Counted from the first letter of the stretch, positions 1 to 8,822 are shown. The stretch is 64,000 nt of DNA from Metallosphaera sedula DSM 5348 (GCF_000016605.1 NC_009440.1:2127518-2191517); one strand, 5' to 3'. A program made the numbers and translations. The notes: generated by a model not told the origin, from the letters alone.

Positions 1-545
1 ACGAAGTTTATCATGTCCTCTATGGTCTTAGGTTTTGTGTAAAATCCTGGAGATGCAGGTAGAATTATGCCACCAGCAACAGAGACTTTGAGAGCATTTT
101 CTAATTCTATGGTTCCAAGCGGCGTCTCTCTCACGACCAAAACTAGCCTTTTCTTGAGTCTAAGCATGTTTATGGCAGTTCTGGAGACCAAGTTTGAGGA
201 TATCCCCGCAGCAATCTGTGCCAATGTTCTGATACTACAAGGTATAATAGCCATTCCCAGAGTCTTCACTAACGCACTAGAACTTGATGGAGGAGCATCC
301 ATCTCGTTTTCGAGGTAAACTTCCTTGGCTATGTCCCTTACCGCACCGATCAGATCTATTCCTTGCTCCGCTTTAGCTACCTTCAGAGCGCCCTTACTAA
401 CTATAACAACAGGTTCAAGTCCCAAGGAAACGAGGATTTTAATCATTGATATTCCGTAGATGACCCCGCTTGCACCCGTGACACCAACTACAACTTTCCT
501 TTTTGCCTTGTCTGCTCCTGTTTCCTTAGCCAATCTCTCATCCAT
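1..545 (-). CDS. ubiX: Flavin prenyltransferase UbiX/Pad1 family (3' end outside window)
   Basis: UbiX enzymes attach a dimethylallyl group to FMN to make the prenylated flavin used by UbiD-type decarboxylases. Reading the minus strand from the ATG at 545 gives an open frame that runs off the window at base 1, about 181 residues. After a 14-residue lead it shows the flavoprotein start KVVVGVTGASGVIYG, and later PPSSSALVKTLGMAIIPCSIRTLAQIAAGI and LVLVVRETPL, all typical of the family. The gene begins inside the 3' end of the small zinc-finger gene at 488-685 (58 nt overlap, different frame), so the two are probably co-transcribed. The C-terminus cannot be assessed here. Confidence 0.88.
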   Translation of the reverse strand, partial: MDERLAKETGADKAKRKVVVGVTGASGVIYGISMIKILVSLGLEPVVIVSKGALKVAKAEQGIDLIGAVRDIAKEVYLENEMDAPPSSSSALVKTLGMAIIPCSIRTLAQIAAGISSNLVSRTAINMLRLKKRLVLVVRETPLGTIELENALKVSVAGGIILPASPGFYTKPKTIEDMINF

Positions 546-685
546 ATAGTGTAACACCTGTTGCTACAGAATGTCCATGGTCTATTATTACAACATGTTT
601 TAACCACTATTGGTTTAGTCTTTATAATCGCATTACAAACGTCGCATCGCAGCGACCTAGTTGCGGTATTTAACTCGAGTGGCAT
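488..685 (-). CDS. Small TRASH-like zinc-binding protein, 65 aa
   Basis: This short protein has CDVC near residue 15, CC at about 31 and CSNRC at about 41, followed by an aromatic and basic helix. The spacing C-x2-C ... C-x(8-10)-C-x3-C is like the TRASH/MYM type of small metal-binding domain (family knowledge; match made by eye). It starts with ATG at 685. Its last 58 nt overlap the start of ubiX in another frame, which suggests translational coupling. Function is unknown; a metal-sensing or metal-handling role linked to the flavin enzyme is only inference. An AT-rich divergent promoter region separates it from thi4. Confidence 0.6.
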   Translation of the reverse strand: MPLELNTATRSLRCDVCNAIIKTKPIVVKTCCNNRPWTFCSNRCYTIWMRDWLRKQEQTRQKGKL

Positions 686-732
686 AGGTAAGTTTTACAA
701 ATAACTTTAATATCGATTCTCATCGTCACCTA

Positions 733-752
733 TTTATAACTTAGTTTATAAG
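733..752 (+). promoter_or_regulatory. Candidate TATA elements upstream of thi4, with a 5-codon upstream ORF
   Basis: Two TATA-like stretches (TTTATAAC at 733-740 and GTTTATAAG at 744-752) lie 23-42 nt before the ATG at 775. If the first is used, the transcript would begin near an ATG at 761 that opens a five-codon ORF whose TGA (776-778) overlaps the thi4 ATG. If the second is used, the mRNA is essentially leaderless. There is no room for a TPP riboswitch. Confidence 0.4.
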
Positions 753-774
753 TGAGTTAAATGAAGATTTTGTC

Positions 775-1590
775 ATGAACATAAAGCAAGTAGATGAGAT
801 CAAAATAACAAGATATATTCTAAAGGCCACATTTGAGGATTGGATGGATTTTTCAGTTAATGATGTAGTAATTGTAGGAGCAGGTCCCTCTGGGCTAGCT
901 GCTGCATATTATTCAGCCAAGGCTGGGCTAAAAACTACGGTGTTTGAGAGAAGGCTTAGTTTTGGTGGGGGTATCGGAGGAGGGGCAATGTTATTCCATA
1001 AGATAGTGATTGAAAGTCCTGCAGACGAGATATTGAGGGAAATAGGAGTGAAATTACAAAAGTTTGAGGAAGGTGTTTACGTTGTGGATAGCTCTGAATT
1101 TATGGCTAAACTAGCGGCAGCTACTATTGATGCAGGAGCTAAAATTATTCACGGGGTAACAGTAGATGATGTGATATTCAGGGAAAATCCCCTTAGGGTG
1201 ACAGGTGTAGCCGTGGAATGGACAGCTACTCAGATGGCAAGTCTTCACGTAGATCCTCTTTTCATATCTGCCAAGGCAGTGGTAGACGCCACTGGACATG
1301 ACGCTGAAGTAATATCTGTCGCATCAAGGAAAATCCCCGAACTTGGAATAGTTATACCTGGCGAGAAATCAGCTTACAGCGAAATCGCTGAGCAACTAAC
1401 TGTGGAGCAGTCTGGCGAAGTCGCGCCTGGACTCTATGCAGCCGGTATGGCTGTAACGGAAATTAAGGCAATACCTAGAATGGGGCCCATATTTGGTGCC
1501 ATGCTACTTTCAGGGAAAAAGGTTGCCGAGGATATAATAAAGAATCTTCAGGCCAACTCCGCAACACTTAAATCCGTCCAAAAAGAGTAA
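775..1590 (+). CDS. thi4: Thiazole synthase Thi4 family (sulfide-dependent, archaeal type)
   Basis: Thi4 makes the adenylated thiazole moiety of thiamine from NAD and glycine. The 271-residue protein has the dinucleotide-binding motif [18 protein letters not shown] at about 31-48, a [11 protein letters not shown] segment at about 64-74, and a C-terminal [26 protein letters not shown] that closes the Rossmann fold. At the position where yeast Thi4 donates sulfur from a cysteine, this protein has His158 (SLHVDP). In archaeal homologues that marks an enzyme that uses free sulfide and turns over repeatedly. The ribosomal protein S24e gene follows 6 nt later, so this gene heads the S24e-S27ae-Kae1-Bud32-Ham1 run. 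Confidence 0.93.
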   Translation: MNIKQVDEIKITRYILKATFEDWMDFSVNDVVIVGAGPSGLAAAYYSAKAGLKTTVFERRLSFGGGIGGGAMLFHKIVIESPADEILREIGVKLQKFEEGVYVVDSSEFMAKLAAATIDAGAKIIHGVTVDDVIFRENPLRVTGVAVEWTATQMASLHVDPLFISAKAVVDATGHDAEVISVASRKIPELGIVIPGEKSAYSEIAEQLTVEQSGEVAPGLYAAGMAVTEIKAIPRMGPIFGAMLLSGKKVAEDIIKNLQANSATLKSVQKE

Positions 1591-1596
1591 GGAGAG

Positions 1597-1938
1597 ATGT
1601 CGCAGGCACAACAGATCAAGGTCTCTGACAAGGCTGAAGCCTTAGTTGAGAATTTGAAGGAGAATAAGGTAATCGGGAGAAAAGAGATCAAGATAAAGGT
1701 TTACCACATAGGTAGTCCAACTCCCTCTAGGGCTGATATAAGGAAAGCCATTTCAAGTTTCATAGGGGCCAAGGAGGATTTGGTGGTTATTAGGAAAATA
1801 AATACTGGTTATGGAGCCGGAATAAGTGAGGCTACTATACACGTATACTCCGAGAAGGACGTACTAAGTAAATTTGAGCCAGCTCATCTAGTTAATAGAG
1901 GCAATAAAGCCAAGACTCAAGGTGAGGCCAGTGGCTAA
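1597..1938 (+). CDS. rps24e: 30S ribosomal protein S24e
   Basis: The 113-residue protein matches eS24: N-terminal beta strands with [20 protein letters not shown], then [34 protein letters not shown], the family signature, and a short flexible tail. It is a small-subunit ribosomal protein shared by archaea and eukaryotes. The ATG at 1597 follows GGAGAG 2-7 nt upstream, just after the thi4 stop. Its 3' end overlaps the S27ae gene by 8 nt with the chosen S27ae start, a conserved pairing of two ribosomal genes. Confidence 0.95.
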   Translation: MSQAQQIKVSDKAEALVENLKENKVIGRKEIKIKVYHIGSPTPSRADIRKAISSFIGAKEDLVVIRKINTGYGAGISEATIHVYSEKDVLSKFEPAHLVNRGNKAKTQGEASG

Positions 1939-2116
1939 GGGAGAACAGAAGGCATCAGCTAGGTTATATTACGAGATTGTGGATGGGAAAATAAAGCTGA
2001 AGAACAAGAAGTGCCCAAAGTGTGGAAGTGTCATGGCTCACCACATGAAGCCAAGGGAAAGATGGTCATGTGGTAGGTGCGGATATACTGAATTTGCGGG
2101 TAAATCTAAGGCATGA
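1931..2116 (+). CDS. rps27ae: 30S ribosomal protein S27ae
   Basis: A short zinc-ribbon ribosomal protein: [11 protein letters not shown] and CGRCGY give the four metal-binding cysteines of eS31/S27ae, preceded by [23 protein letters not shown] chose the GTG at 1931 because GGTGA (1921-1925) sits at ribosome-binding distance; the GTG at 1922 would leave no spacing for it. The protein is then 61 residues. Its TGA overlaps the kae1 ATG (ATGA at 2113-2116), so translation is probably coupled. Archaeal S27ae lacks the ubiquitin fusion found in eukaryotes, and so does this one. Confidence 0.93.
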   Translation: MAKGEQKASARLYYEIVDGKIKLKNKKCPKCGSVMAHHMKPRERWSCGRCGYTEFAGKSKA

Positions 2117-3108
2117 TAGTTTTAGGTATTGAGTCAACAGCTCACACTTTTGGAGTAGGCGTTGCGCAGGATCAAGTTCCCTTTATTCTAGCTAACGAGA
2201 GGCACACGTTTGTACCTCAAACTGGAGGGATGAAGCCAAGCGAAGCAGCGAGGCATCATACCTTAGTGGCTCATGAAATTCTAAGAGGAGCGTTAGATCG
2301 AGCAAGAATATCAATTAGGGACGTGGATGGAATAGCAGTAGCTCTTGGACCTGGTATGGGTCCAACTCTTCGTGTTGGAGCCGTGGTAGCACGCGCCCTC
2401 TCCCTTAGATTTAACAAGAAACTCGTTCCCGTGAACCATGGAATAGGTCACATCGAGATAGGATATCTCACGACTGAGGCTAAGGACCCACTTATCCTCT
2501 ACCTATCTGGAGGGAACACTATAATCACCACATATTATAGGAGAAGGTTCAGAATATTTGGTGAGACCCTCGACATAGCGCTTGGCAATATGATGGACAC
2601 TTTCGTTAGAGAGGTAGGTCTCGCTCCGCCTTATATAGTGGATGGTAAACATAAGATAGATATATGCGCTGAGCAAGGCTCCAGTATAATCGATCTACCA
2701 TATACTGTGAAAGGAGAAGATATGTCATTCTCTGGGTTACTTACTGCCGCCCTTAGGGCAGTTAAGAAGCATAACCTTCACGATGTGTGCTTGAGCCTTA
2801 GGGAGATCGCATATGGCATGCTTTTAGAGGCTACAGAGAGAGCACTAGCCCTAACAGAGAAGGGAGAAATCATGATTGTTGGAGGAGTTGCAGCTAGTGG
2901 AAGCCTGAGGTCAAAGCTCGAAAAGTTGAGCAATGATTGGGGTGTTGGACTTAAGGTTGTGCCTACGTCTTTTGCAGGAGATAACGGTGCCATGATAGCC
3001 TATGCCGGCTTGCTGGCCTTGAAGCATGGGGTTCACATAGACGTGAAAGATTCTACTATTCGACCACGTTGGCGCATAGATGAGGTTGATATTCCATGGA
3101 GGGATTAA
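2113..3108 (+). CDS. kae1: tRNA N6-threonylcarbamoyladenosine synthase catalytic subunit Kae1
   Basis: Kae1 is the catalytic subunit of the KEOPS complex, which transfers threonylcarbamoyl to A37 of ANN-decoding tRNAs. The 331-residue sequence shows the ASKHA fold: [15 protein letters not shown] at the N-terminus, the iron-binding [11 protein letters not shown] (two His), [31 protein letters not shown], and the C-terminal metal Asp in [13 protein letters not shown]. Length is normal for a stand-alone Kae1. It overlaps bud32 by 13 nt; in some euryarchaea the two are fused, so this tight overlap fits their working as a pair. Confidence 0.96.
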   Translation: MIVLGIESTAHTFGVGVAQDQVPFILANERHTFVPQTGGMKPSEAARHHTLVAHEILRGALDRARISIRDVDGIAVALGPGMGPTLRVGAVVARALSLRFNKKLVPVNHGIGHIEIGYLTTEAKDPLILYLSGGNTIITTYYRRRFRIFGETLDIALGNMMDTFVREVGLAPPYIVDGKHKIDICAEQGSSIIDLPYTVKGEDMSFSGLLTAALRAVKKHNLHDVCLSLREIAYGMLLEATERALALTEKGEIMIVGGVAASGSLRSKLEKLSNDWGVGLKVVPTSFAGDNGAMIAYAGLLALKHGVHIDVKDSTIRPRWRIDEVDIPWRD

Positions 3109-3743
3109 CGCTTATCAAGCGGGGCGCCGAGTCCTTAATTTATCACGGCAGATTTCTGGGCATAGAGGCAATATACAAGGTGAGGGTCTCGAAGAGCTAT
3201 AGACATCCTCTTTTAGACCGTAGGATAAACATGGAGAGGACGATCTCAGAGGCAAAGATCATGCTATCTGCCCTCACAAGTGGAGTTAATGTGCCTGCCC
3301 TCCTTTACGTTGATGTCGATAAATTCACAATAATCATGGAGTTTCTTGAAGGTAAGACCATAAAGGATGCCGTCAACGTCAATGGATTGGAAATATTCAA
3401 GGAAATAGGGACAATGACGGGAAAGATGCACTTGAATGAAATCATACACGGGGATCTTACCACAAACAACATGATATTTCATGACGATCAAGTATTTTTC
3501 ATTGATTTCGGTTTATCTAAAAGATCAAGGGAACTGGAAGATAAGGCTACTGAAGTTCACGTATTCCTCAGATCCCTAGAGAGCGTACATCCTGACATAA
3601 AAGACCAAGCCTTCTCCCTCTTTCTTGAAGGATATGACGAGGTAACTGGAATGGGGAAAGAGATAATGGAAAAGGTGGAGGAAATTAGAATGAGAGGTAG
3701 ATACGTGGATGAAAGGAGAAATAAAGTTAGTAACAGGGAATAA
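3096..3743 (+). CDS. bud32: KEOPS kinase/ATPase Bud32
   Basis: Bud32 is a minimal RIO-like kinase that works as an ATPase within KEOPS and binds Kae1. The 215-residue sequence carries the shortened kinase core: [11 protein letters not shown] and [15 protein letters not shown] at the N-lobe, the catalytic loop [10 protein letters not shown] (HGD with the downstream Asn), and the metal site FFIDFGLSK. It then has the family signature [18 protein letters not shown]. It overlaps kae1 upstream by 13 nt and the Ham1 gene downstream by 35 nt, so all three are likely translated from one mRNA. Confidence 0.95.
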   Translation: MEGLTLIKRGAESLIYHGRFLGIEAIYKVRVSKSYRHPLLDRRINMERTISEAKIMLSALTSGVNVPALLYVDVDKFTIIMEFLEGKTIKDAVNVNGLEIFKEIGTMTGKMHLNEIIHGDLTTNNMIFHDDQVFFIDFGLSKRSRELEDKATEVHVFLRSLESVHPDIKDQAFSLFLEGYDEVTGMGKEIMEKVEEIRMRGRYVDERRNKVSNRE

Positions 3744-4269
3744 TTACAAGTTCATGGAATTTCGGGATCTTGCCAAGGATAAGATATCACTGATCAAGGT
3801 TGATGCCCCTAAAATAGAGATACAGGCTGATAGCTTGGAAGAGATAGTCCGATACTCGGCGGTAACATTTTTCTCCCTTTTCAAGTCGCCGTTGATAGTT
3901 GAGGATAGTGGATTGTTCGTTGAGGCTTTGAAGGGCTTTCCTGGTCCATACACAAACTATGTAAAAAGGACACTCGATTGTGAAGGGATCCTCAAACTTA
4001 TGGAAGGGGAAAGTAATAGAAGAGCATTCTTCAAGTCCGTGATAGCATATATAGACCAGGAGAGATTGGCCCTCTTTAAGGGAGAGATATTTGGTAAAAT
4101 AGCTGAGAATGTGAGGGGGAATAAAGGATTTGGCTTCGATCCGATATTCGTTCCAGATGGATATGGGATTACATTTGGAGAAATGGAGCTAAGCGAGAAG
4201 AACGTCATATCCCATAGGGGCAGAGCCTTTTCAAACTTCTTGAAATATTATGAGAGTATCCAGAACTAG
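3709..4269 (+). CDS. rdgB: XTP/dITP pyrophosphatase, Ham1/RdgB family
   Basis: This enzyme removes deaminated purine nucleotides (XTP, ITP, dITP) from the pool by cleaving them to monophosphate and pyrophosphate. The 186-residue protein has the N-terminal [12 protein letters not shown], the metal/phosphate motif VEDSGLFVEALKGFPGPYTNYV, and the C-terminal GFGFDPIFVPDG ... LSEKNVISHRGRAF, all diagnostic. The ATG at 3709 lies within the 3' end of bud32 (35 nt overlap). It is the last gene of the thi4-to-ham1 run; the next gene is convergent. Confidence 0.94.
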   Translation: MKGEIKLVTGNNYKFMEFRDLAKDKISLIKVDAPKIEIQADSLEEIVRYSAVTFFSLFKSPLIVEDSGLFVEALKGFPGPYTNYVKRTLDCEGILKLMEGESNRRAFFKSVIAYIDQERLALFKGEIFGKIAENVRGNKGFGFDPIFVPDGYGITFGEMELSEKNVISHRGRAFSNFLKYYESIQN

Positions 4270-4326
4270 ACTTCGTGGAATACTCTATACTTCATGCAAG
4301 TAGACTATACTTCAAGAAAATTTTCT

Positions 4327-5295
4327 TCATTTGTAAGCTTGCGTTTCTTTAATACTCTCTTCGTTAAGGTCCCTATAATTCCTCTCGTAATAGTCCATAA
4401 GGAAATTCACGTCATCGTTGTTCAAAACAAATTCTGTGGATTTCACAAACTCTTCCAATTCCCTGACCGTAGTGATGTTGGGAATTACTGTTGAAACCCT
4501 TTTGTGGGACAGCACGAAACTTAAGGCTAGCTGGCTTAGCGTAACTCCAAGCTTACTAGCGTAGTCCAGTAGACCCTTAGTCCTATCCACTGCAGTATTT
4601 ATCCATTGCTGACTCTTGAAGTGTCTGTGCAACTTCGGATCGTAGTTCAGGGGCCACTTTGATTCGTTTAGCACGTCAGATGCATGTGGTACCCTAACTA
4701 TATGGCCCACATCAAACTCTAGAAACCTTAACCCTGGATATAGCTCGATTAGATTGAATATGTGTTCCAGGGCCTCATACCCCATCTCTATGGCCTTCAA
4801 CCCTTCATCTTCCCAACCCAATGTGGGGCCCAACGCCACCCCAACTGCCCTCGCAATCCCATCTGATTTAAGTGACCTCATAAAATCTAACAGATCCCTC
4901 CTGGTTATGTCCTTCATCTTCGGATTATGTATCATGAGAATGTCGACATAGTTAGTTGAGAGTCTTTTCAGCGATCTATCCACAGCGGTCCTGAGATAAT
5001 CTAGATCGAACCTTTGTCTAGGCCTTTGCGGTGACGAATAGAAATCGTAACCCACCTTAGTTAGGATTACTACCTTGTCCCTCTTAGATCCTAGGGATCT
5101 TCCCAGTACCTCCTCTGCCCTTCCGTTGCCATACATATCTGCCGTGTCAAAGAAGTTAATTCCTAGCTCAATAGCGCGCCGAACTATCTCCTGTGCTTTA
5201 TCTGGTTCACCCCACCAATCTGTAACCAATGTCCACATTCCAATTCCCAGCTCTGAAGTCTTTATGCCAGTATGACCCAAGTCCCTGAGCAACAT
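4327..5295 (-). CDS. Aldo-keto reductase family oxidoreductase
   Basis: A 322-residue TIM-barrel NADPH oxidoreductase of the aldo-keto reductase superfamily. Visible motifs are [41 protein letters not shown] (Asp and Tyr of the tetrad), [11 protein letters not shown] (Lys), VDILMIHNP (His), and the C-terminal cofactor segment [17 protein letters not shown]. The substrate cannot be read from sequence; sugar aldehydes and general carbonyl detoxification are both possible. It is single-gene, convergent with the Ham1 gene (57 nt between) and divergent from the hypothetical gene at 5354. Confidence 0.9.
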   Translation of the reverse strand: MLLRDLGHTGIKTSELGIGMWTLVTDWWGEPDKAQEIVRRAIELGINFFDTADMYGNGRAEEVLGRSLGSKRDKVVILTKVGYDFYSSPQRPRQRFDLDYLRTAVDRSLKRLSTNYVDILMIHNPKMKDITRRDLLDFMRSLKSDGIARAVGVALGPTLGWEDEGLKAIEMGYEALEHIFNLIELYPGLRFLEFDVGHIVRVPHASDVLNESKWPLNYDPKLHRHFKSQQWINTAVDRTKGLLDYASKLGVTLSQLALSFVLSHKRVSTVIPNITTVRELEEFVKSTEFVLNNDDVNFLMDYYERNYRDLNEESIKETQAYK

Positions 5296-5353
5296 GTCAT
5301 ACTACCTCTTTTTAACAGGTAGGATTTTATCCTAATAAGGTGATTTCCATTTT

Positions 5354-5695
5354 ATGCAGGTAAGAATGGGTGAAAGGGAATTTGATAAAGTTCTATCTGC
5401 CCTAAAGTCCCTTGTTTATGACTACAACACGAAGATAAGGGAGCATGGAGTTTACCTAAAGCCCTTCCATGTGGTGTATAAGAAGGGAAAGAGATATATC
5501 TATATAGGGAAATACTGGTACAGATTGGAGAAACTGAATGGAAAACTAAAATGGATATACCTTGGTAAAACAAAACCCGTGGAGCAACTTCCTGATCCTC
5601 CCTCCATACCTGAAATTACCATAGTGAGGGAGGACTCCGAGTACGTGTTTGATGACTCTCTTTTAAACCAGTTGAAAAGATACAGAGGACTTTAG
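5354..5695 (+). CDS. Uncharacterised basic protein with YIYIGKYWYRL motif, 113 aa
   Basis: I do not recognise a function. The sequence has an N-terminal helix (EREFDKVLSALKSLVYDYNTKIREHG), then beta-rich KKGKRYIYIGKYWYRLEKL and KLKWIYLGKTKP, and an acidic tail. The aromatic-basic Y-x-Y-x-G-K-Y-W-Y-R-x-E pattern ending in YxGK resembles the small beta module at the N-terminus of the SSV-type integrase in this same window (residues about 8-45 of the ORF at 58110). That suggests a nucleic-acid-binding fold (inference). The ATG at 5354 is preceded by GGTGA at 5339-5343. Its 3' end overlaps the convergent atpC gene by 33 nt. Confidence 0.6.
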   Translation: MQVRMGEREFDKVLSALKSLVYDYNTKIREHGVYLKPFHVVYKKGKRYIYIGKYWYRLEKLNGKLKWIYLGKTKPVEQLPDPPSIPEITIVREDSEYVFDDSLLNQLKRYRGL

Positions 5696-6634
5696 TTTTT
5701 CTGGCATGACCCCAAGTTTCATCCCATTAACCAAGGTAATCAGGTCTTCTGTGTCAAGCTTAATAAGTTCACAAACCCCCATGGCCACTATTGGATTGAA
5801 CGGTGAACCCATGAAAACTCCTAAAGCCCCAAACCTAGCATTGCTTCTAGCAATATTATTGAAAGACGCTAACGCGTTGTATACTCCGGATAGGTCTAGA
5901 TTCTTAGAGTAAGTAGTCCTTCTGAGTACATTCAATATATCCTCTGGAGTTTTTGCTGAAGCTAGATCCCTGATATCATCTTCACTCATATGACATGTAG
6001 GCCCGAATGCAAGTTTCTGCCTGACTGCCAAGCTAGCGGAGTAATAATCTTTATACCCGCACAAGATACTGTTTGCAGATACTTTCCAATCTCCTTTCAA
6101 TCCCTCAGTCAATGTGGACATGTAATGAATGAAGAAGTATTCTAGTAGGGAATTGAATTGGGATAAGTCCTTAGGTGATTTAGATTGTGCGAACCCCAAA
6201 GCCTGCCCGTATATGGTTCCTTGAAGCGTGGAATTCAGTTCTTCCAGGGTTGAAGGCATTTGATCCAGTTTGGTTTTGAAATAGATCAGCCTAGATGTAT
6301 CTCCCTTTACCTTGTTCCAGATAGTTGAGACAATATACGTTAGCTCGTCCAGCGTCATTCTGTAGATATATCCCTGTACTATGTCCCTCGCAAGTTTCAA
6401 TGAATTAGACAAGTTGTAAAGTTCCTGTAACTGATCTAAAGCCCTCTTCTTAAGTAGAAGTTCGGCCTTATCCACAGAATCAGGAGTTTCCTCAAGAATT
6501 CCCTTTTCCTTCAAAATCCCAAGAAGTTCCTTCCAATCCCTTGACGAGAAGAGCTCGTTAATAGTCCCTTTAGTCAGAGTTGTCGCCTTGAATAGCCTAG
6601 ATACGGAGGAAATATAGGCGGAAGTCGAGCTCAC
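5663..6634 (-). CDS. atpC: A/V-type ATP synthase subunit C (central-stalk cap)
   Basis: Subunit C (AC39/d family) couples the rotating central stalk to the membrane ring of archaeal A-type ATP synthase. The 323-residue all-helical protein starts SSTSAYISSVSRLFKA and contains TINELFSSRDWKELLGILKEKGI. It ends with the typical NPIVAMGVCELIKLDTEDLITLVNGMKLG, where the last helices of the family fall. It overlaps the upstream coiled-coil stalk gene by 4 nt (same strand). The other ATP synthase genes are not in this window, so the complex is encoded at more than one locus. Confidence 0.85.
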   Translation of the reverse strand: MSSTSAYISSVSRLFKATTLTKGTINELFSSRDWKELLGILKEKGILEETPDSVDKAELLLKKRALDQLQELYNLSNSLKLARDIVQGYIYRMTLDELTYIVSTIWNKVKGDTSRLIYFKTKLDQMPSTLEELNSTLQGTIYGQALGFAQSKSPKDLSQFNSLLEYFFIHYMSTLTEGLKGDWKVSANSILCGYKDYYSASLAVRQKLAFGPTCHMSEDDIRDLASAKTPEDILNVLRRTTYSKNLDLSGVYNALASFNNIARSNARFGALGVFMGSPFNPIVAMGVCELIKLDTEDLITLVNGMKLGVMPEKLKSSVSFQLV

Positions 6635-6963
6635 TTATAAGCCCCCTCTAAGGCCTTTATGGTCTCCTCGATGGCCTGCTCCAGATTCTTTTCGGCTCTT
6701 TGCCTTATCTGGGCTAAAAGTGACTCCTTTTCTTCGTTAAACTTTTTCCTCAAAGCGTCGATAGTTGCCTGTTTCTCGCCTTCTATAGACTTCTCAGCCT
6801 CGTCAAGGGTAGCCTCTGCCACTTTCTCCAGCTCAGAGGAGAGACTCTGAGCCTTTAGAATGAGTGCCTTTGCGTTATCTGAGGTGTCATGTTTTGCTTT
6901 CTTTACTTCCTCCTCAAACTCCACTATAGCCTTGGTCAAAATGTTAAGCTTAGCCTCGCTCAT
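6631..6963 (-). CDS. Peripheral-stalk coiled-coil subunit of A-type ATP synthase (H/G-like)
   Basis: A 110-residue protein that is almost entirely charged heptad-like helix (KAIVEFEEEVKKAKHD, LSSELEKVAEATLDEAEK, ALRKKFNEEKESLLAQIRQR) with no hydrophobic membrane segment. This is what subunit H (or G) of the archaeal ATP synthase peripheral stalk looks like; it pairs with subunit E as a coiled coil. Position supports it: its stop overlaps the start of atpC by 4 nt, and trmI lies 6 nt upstream on the same strand. The family assignment rests on coiled-coil character and neighbourhood, since such sequences diverge quickly. Confidence 0.65.
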   Translation of the reverse strand: MSEAKLNILTKAIVEFEEEVKKAKHDTSDNAKALILKAQSLSSELEKVAEATLDEAEKSIEGEKQATIDALRKKFNEEKESLLAQIRQRAEKNLEQAIEETIKALEGAYK

Positions 6964-6969
6964 TACGAC

Positions 6970-7755
6970 TCACTCACCTATTTCAGAACTCCCTTTTATG
7001 GATTTTCTACCTGTTATGATAAAACCAGTGTGAGTTACCCCGATACTCCTGGGCCGAGTTGCGTTCTCCTTCACTTGATATTCTCTAAGTATAAGTTCAA
7101 CAGCTTCTACATCCACAAAGCCGTTCTTTCTCAAGTAGAGAAAAGTCTTCTCTATTTGACTTACTGTGGGAACAAAAACCACCACGGTGCCAGAGGGTTT
7201 AAGGGCTTTATAAACATTCTCTGCAGCTAACCATGGATCTGGCATATCAAGGAAAATGGCATCTACGCCAGTCTCCTCAATTTTCTCCCTTACATCTCCC
7301 AGTTTAAATACAACCCTATCCACGAGCCCCACTAACTCCAGGTTCTTCTTGGCACGCTCTTGCATATCCTCCCTTATATCATAGGTTATTACTTTCCCGC
7401 TGGCTCCTAGGAAATGTGAAAGCGAGATCGTAAGGAAACCGGACCCAGTACCAGCCTCTACCACAGTATCCCCAGGCTTTATCCCCGACTTGAAAATCAT
7501 GTACCCTATATCTTTAGGATATAGGACCTGAGACGGTCTATGGAGCCCATCATAGATGTAATCTAAACTGGGATACATGAGAAATGCCTTTCCTTTACTA
7601 ATCTCGACGTAGTCTCCATACTCTTTACCTATAACACTGTCAAATGATAGTGAACCCCTATCGGTATCAAGTTTCTTTCCCTTTTCTAGCTTTACTAGGT
7701 AAACGCGCCTTGGGTCTATCCAAACTACCACTAAGTCTCCTTCCCGTAAAACCAC
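6970..7755 (-). CDS. trmI: tRNA (adenine-57/58-N1)-methyltransferase TrmI
   Basis: TrmI methylates N1 of A58 (and A57 in archaea) in the tRNA T-loop, which helps tRNA stability at high temperature. The 261-residue protein has the family's N-terminal beta domain ([20 protein letters not shown]), the linker [16 protein letters not shown], then a Rossmann methyltransferase with motif [17 protein letters not shown], motif [23 protein letters not shown], and [13 protein letters not shown]. The start is GTG at 7755. It precedes the ATP synthase stalk genes with 6 nt spacing. Upstream lies the C/D sRNA and a small regulator gene. Confidence 0.94.
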   Translation of the reverse strand: MVLREGDLVVVWIDPRRVYLVKLEKGKKLDTDRGSLSFDSVIGKEYGDYVEISKGKAFLMYPSLDYIYDGLHRPSQVLYPKDIGYMIFKSGIKPGDTVVEAGTGSGFLTISLSHFLGASGKVITYDIREDMQERAKKNLELVGLVDRVVFKLGDVREKIEETGVDAIFLDMPDPWLAAENVYKALKPSGTVVVFVPTVSQIEKTFLYLRKNGFVDVEAVELILREYQVKENATRPRSIGVTHTGFIITGRKSIKGSSEIGE

Positions 7756-7792
7756 GATGGTTAGAGAGGACTATTGCGTAAAAAATCTTGTC

Positions 7793-7847
7793 TTGTCAGA
7801 ATTGGTGTCTCAAGTCACCAATCATGAATACCAGCCTTCATCATCAA
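7793..7847 (-). ncRNA. Candidate C/D box sRNA (2'-O-methylation guide)
   Basis: On the minus strand the order is: box C TGATGA (7843-7838), a 12-nt guide, D'-like ATGA (7825-7822), a 4-nt spacer, a degenerate C' (TGACTT), a second 12-nt guide, and box D CTGA (7799-7796). The 12/4/12 spacing is what archaeal dual-guide C/D sRNAs show. Box C abuts, and one register shares, the TGA stop of the small ribbon-helix-helix gene, so the RNA may be processed from that mRNA. The D' and C' boxes are off consensus, which lowers certainty. Target sites would be the complements of the two 12-nt guides. Confidence 0.55.
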
Positions 7848-7990
7848 TCTTTAATCCATAACTCCTTTCTAATAAAGTCCCCTATAGCGGCCCTTATTAC
7901 CTCACTCCTCGTCTCATATCTACCCGTATTTACTAACTCATCCATAGCTTCTAGAAATTGTTCTGGCAGTTTTACCGTAATTATTTTCAT
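7844..7990 (-). CDS. Ribbon-helix-helix DNA-binding protein, 48 aa
   Basis: A short gene with ATG at 7990 and TGA at 7844-7846. The protein has the CopG/MetJ-like ribbon-helix-helix layout: strand [11 protein letters not shown], helix [13 protein letters not shown], turn, helix [19 protein letters not shown]. Such proteins dimerise and contact DNA with the N-terminal strand. It lies 36 nt downstream of a TrmB-like regulator on the same strand and may share its transcript. Target genes are unknown. It is chromosomal and unrelated in detail to the two ribbon-helix-helix proteins of the integrated element. Confidence 0.75.
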   Translation of the reverse strand: MKIITVKLPEQFLEAMDELVNTGRYETRSEVIRAAIGDFIRKELWIKD

Positions 7991-8026
7991 TTGACCTCGA
8001 TATAGATCATAACCTCGCGTTTTCTT

Positions 8027-8773
8027 TTAAGGGTTTGTGCCTATAGGCGAAGCCTGCTCCCAAAGATGGTTGAAATACACCTGGGCTATGTCCACAAGAT
8101 ATCTGTGATTGGAAATTATACCTGACAAGCTTTCATGGGATTTGATCACAAGCAAAACCGATGAGGAGGTAACTATCCCACTCCCGAACATATTATCCAG
8201 GACCTTTAGCTGGATGCTTACCTTTTCAGGTATTTTAATCCCCCTTTGAATTATAACCCTTACTTCGGAGGTGAAGGATTTTCCATTAATTATCTGATAA
8301 ACCTCGTCATCCAGCAGTTCTTGAGATGAAATAGCTATCAGATACTGCTTGCTGGGCTCGTTGAGGACGTCGATTAATGTCTTCTTCAGATTGGCTGATG
8401 GAACCACGACTACGGTATAGGCCGAAGAGGAATCTATCATAGTGGAGAGAGGTTCAATAAACTCTCTTTCAAACTGAGAAACCCTCAGTTCAAGTAATTT
8501 CTTGATATTAGACCATAGATCCCTTAGTGAGACAGCCTCGTACCTAACTGGTCTCTTTCCTACCTTTTTTATCCAACCCCTCTCCTCGAGCCTGTTTAAA
8601 ATAGAGTAAATCTTTGTATAGGAAATATTTAACTTATCTGAAAGGTCCCTAGCACTACTCTGTCCCTCAAGGAGAAGGGTAGAGTAAATTTTCAATTCGC
8701 TTCTAGAGATGCCCAAGATCGATGCAAATCGGCTAACCCTAGATAGGAGATCGTCCAGTAGATCCTGATCCAT
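8027..8773 (-). CDS. TrmB-like winged-helix transcriptional regulator
   Basis: The 248-residue protein has an N-terminal winged-helix domain (GISRSELKIYSTLLLEGQSSARDLSDKLNISYTKIYSILNRLEERGWIKKV, about 20-70), the TrmB/MarR-like type common in archaea. A helical linker and a mixed alpha/beta C-terminal domain follow, which may sense a ligand. TrmB proteins usually control sugar transport or metabolism, but no sugar genes are adjacent, so its regulon is unknown. Its promoter region is shared divergently with the S25e gene (49 nt between starts). Confidence 0.72.
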   Translation of the reverse strand: MDQDLLDDLLSRVSRFASILGISRSELKIYSTLLLEGQSSARDLSDKLNISYTKIYSILNRLEERGWIKKVGKRPVRYEAVSLRDLWSNIKKLLELRVSQFEREFIEPLSTMIDSSSAYTVVVVPSANLKKTLIDVLNEPSKQYLIAISSQELLDDEVYQIINGKSFTSEVRVIIQRGIKIPEKVSIQLKVLDNMFGSGIVTSSSVLLVIKSHESLSGIISNHRYLVDIAQVYFNHLWEQASPIGTNP

Positions 8774-8822
8774 TAAAGATTATTATCCCTGTCTCCATTA
8801 ATGAATAAAACGGGTGAATGGA

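Noticed and set aside
721..774. A thiamine riboswitch before thi4.
   Set aside because: The leader is at most about 15 nt, far too short for a TPP aptamer, and the space is filled with TATA elements.
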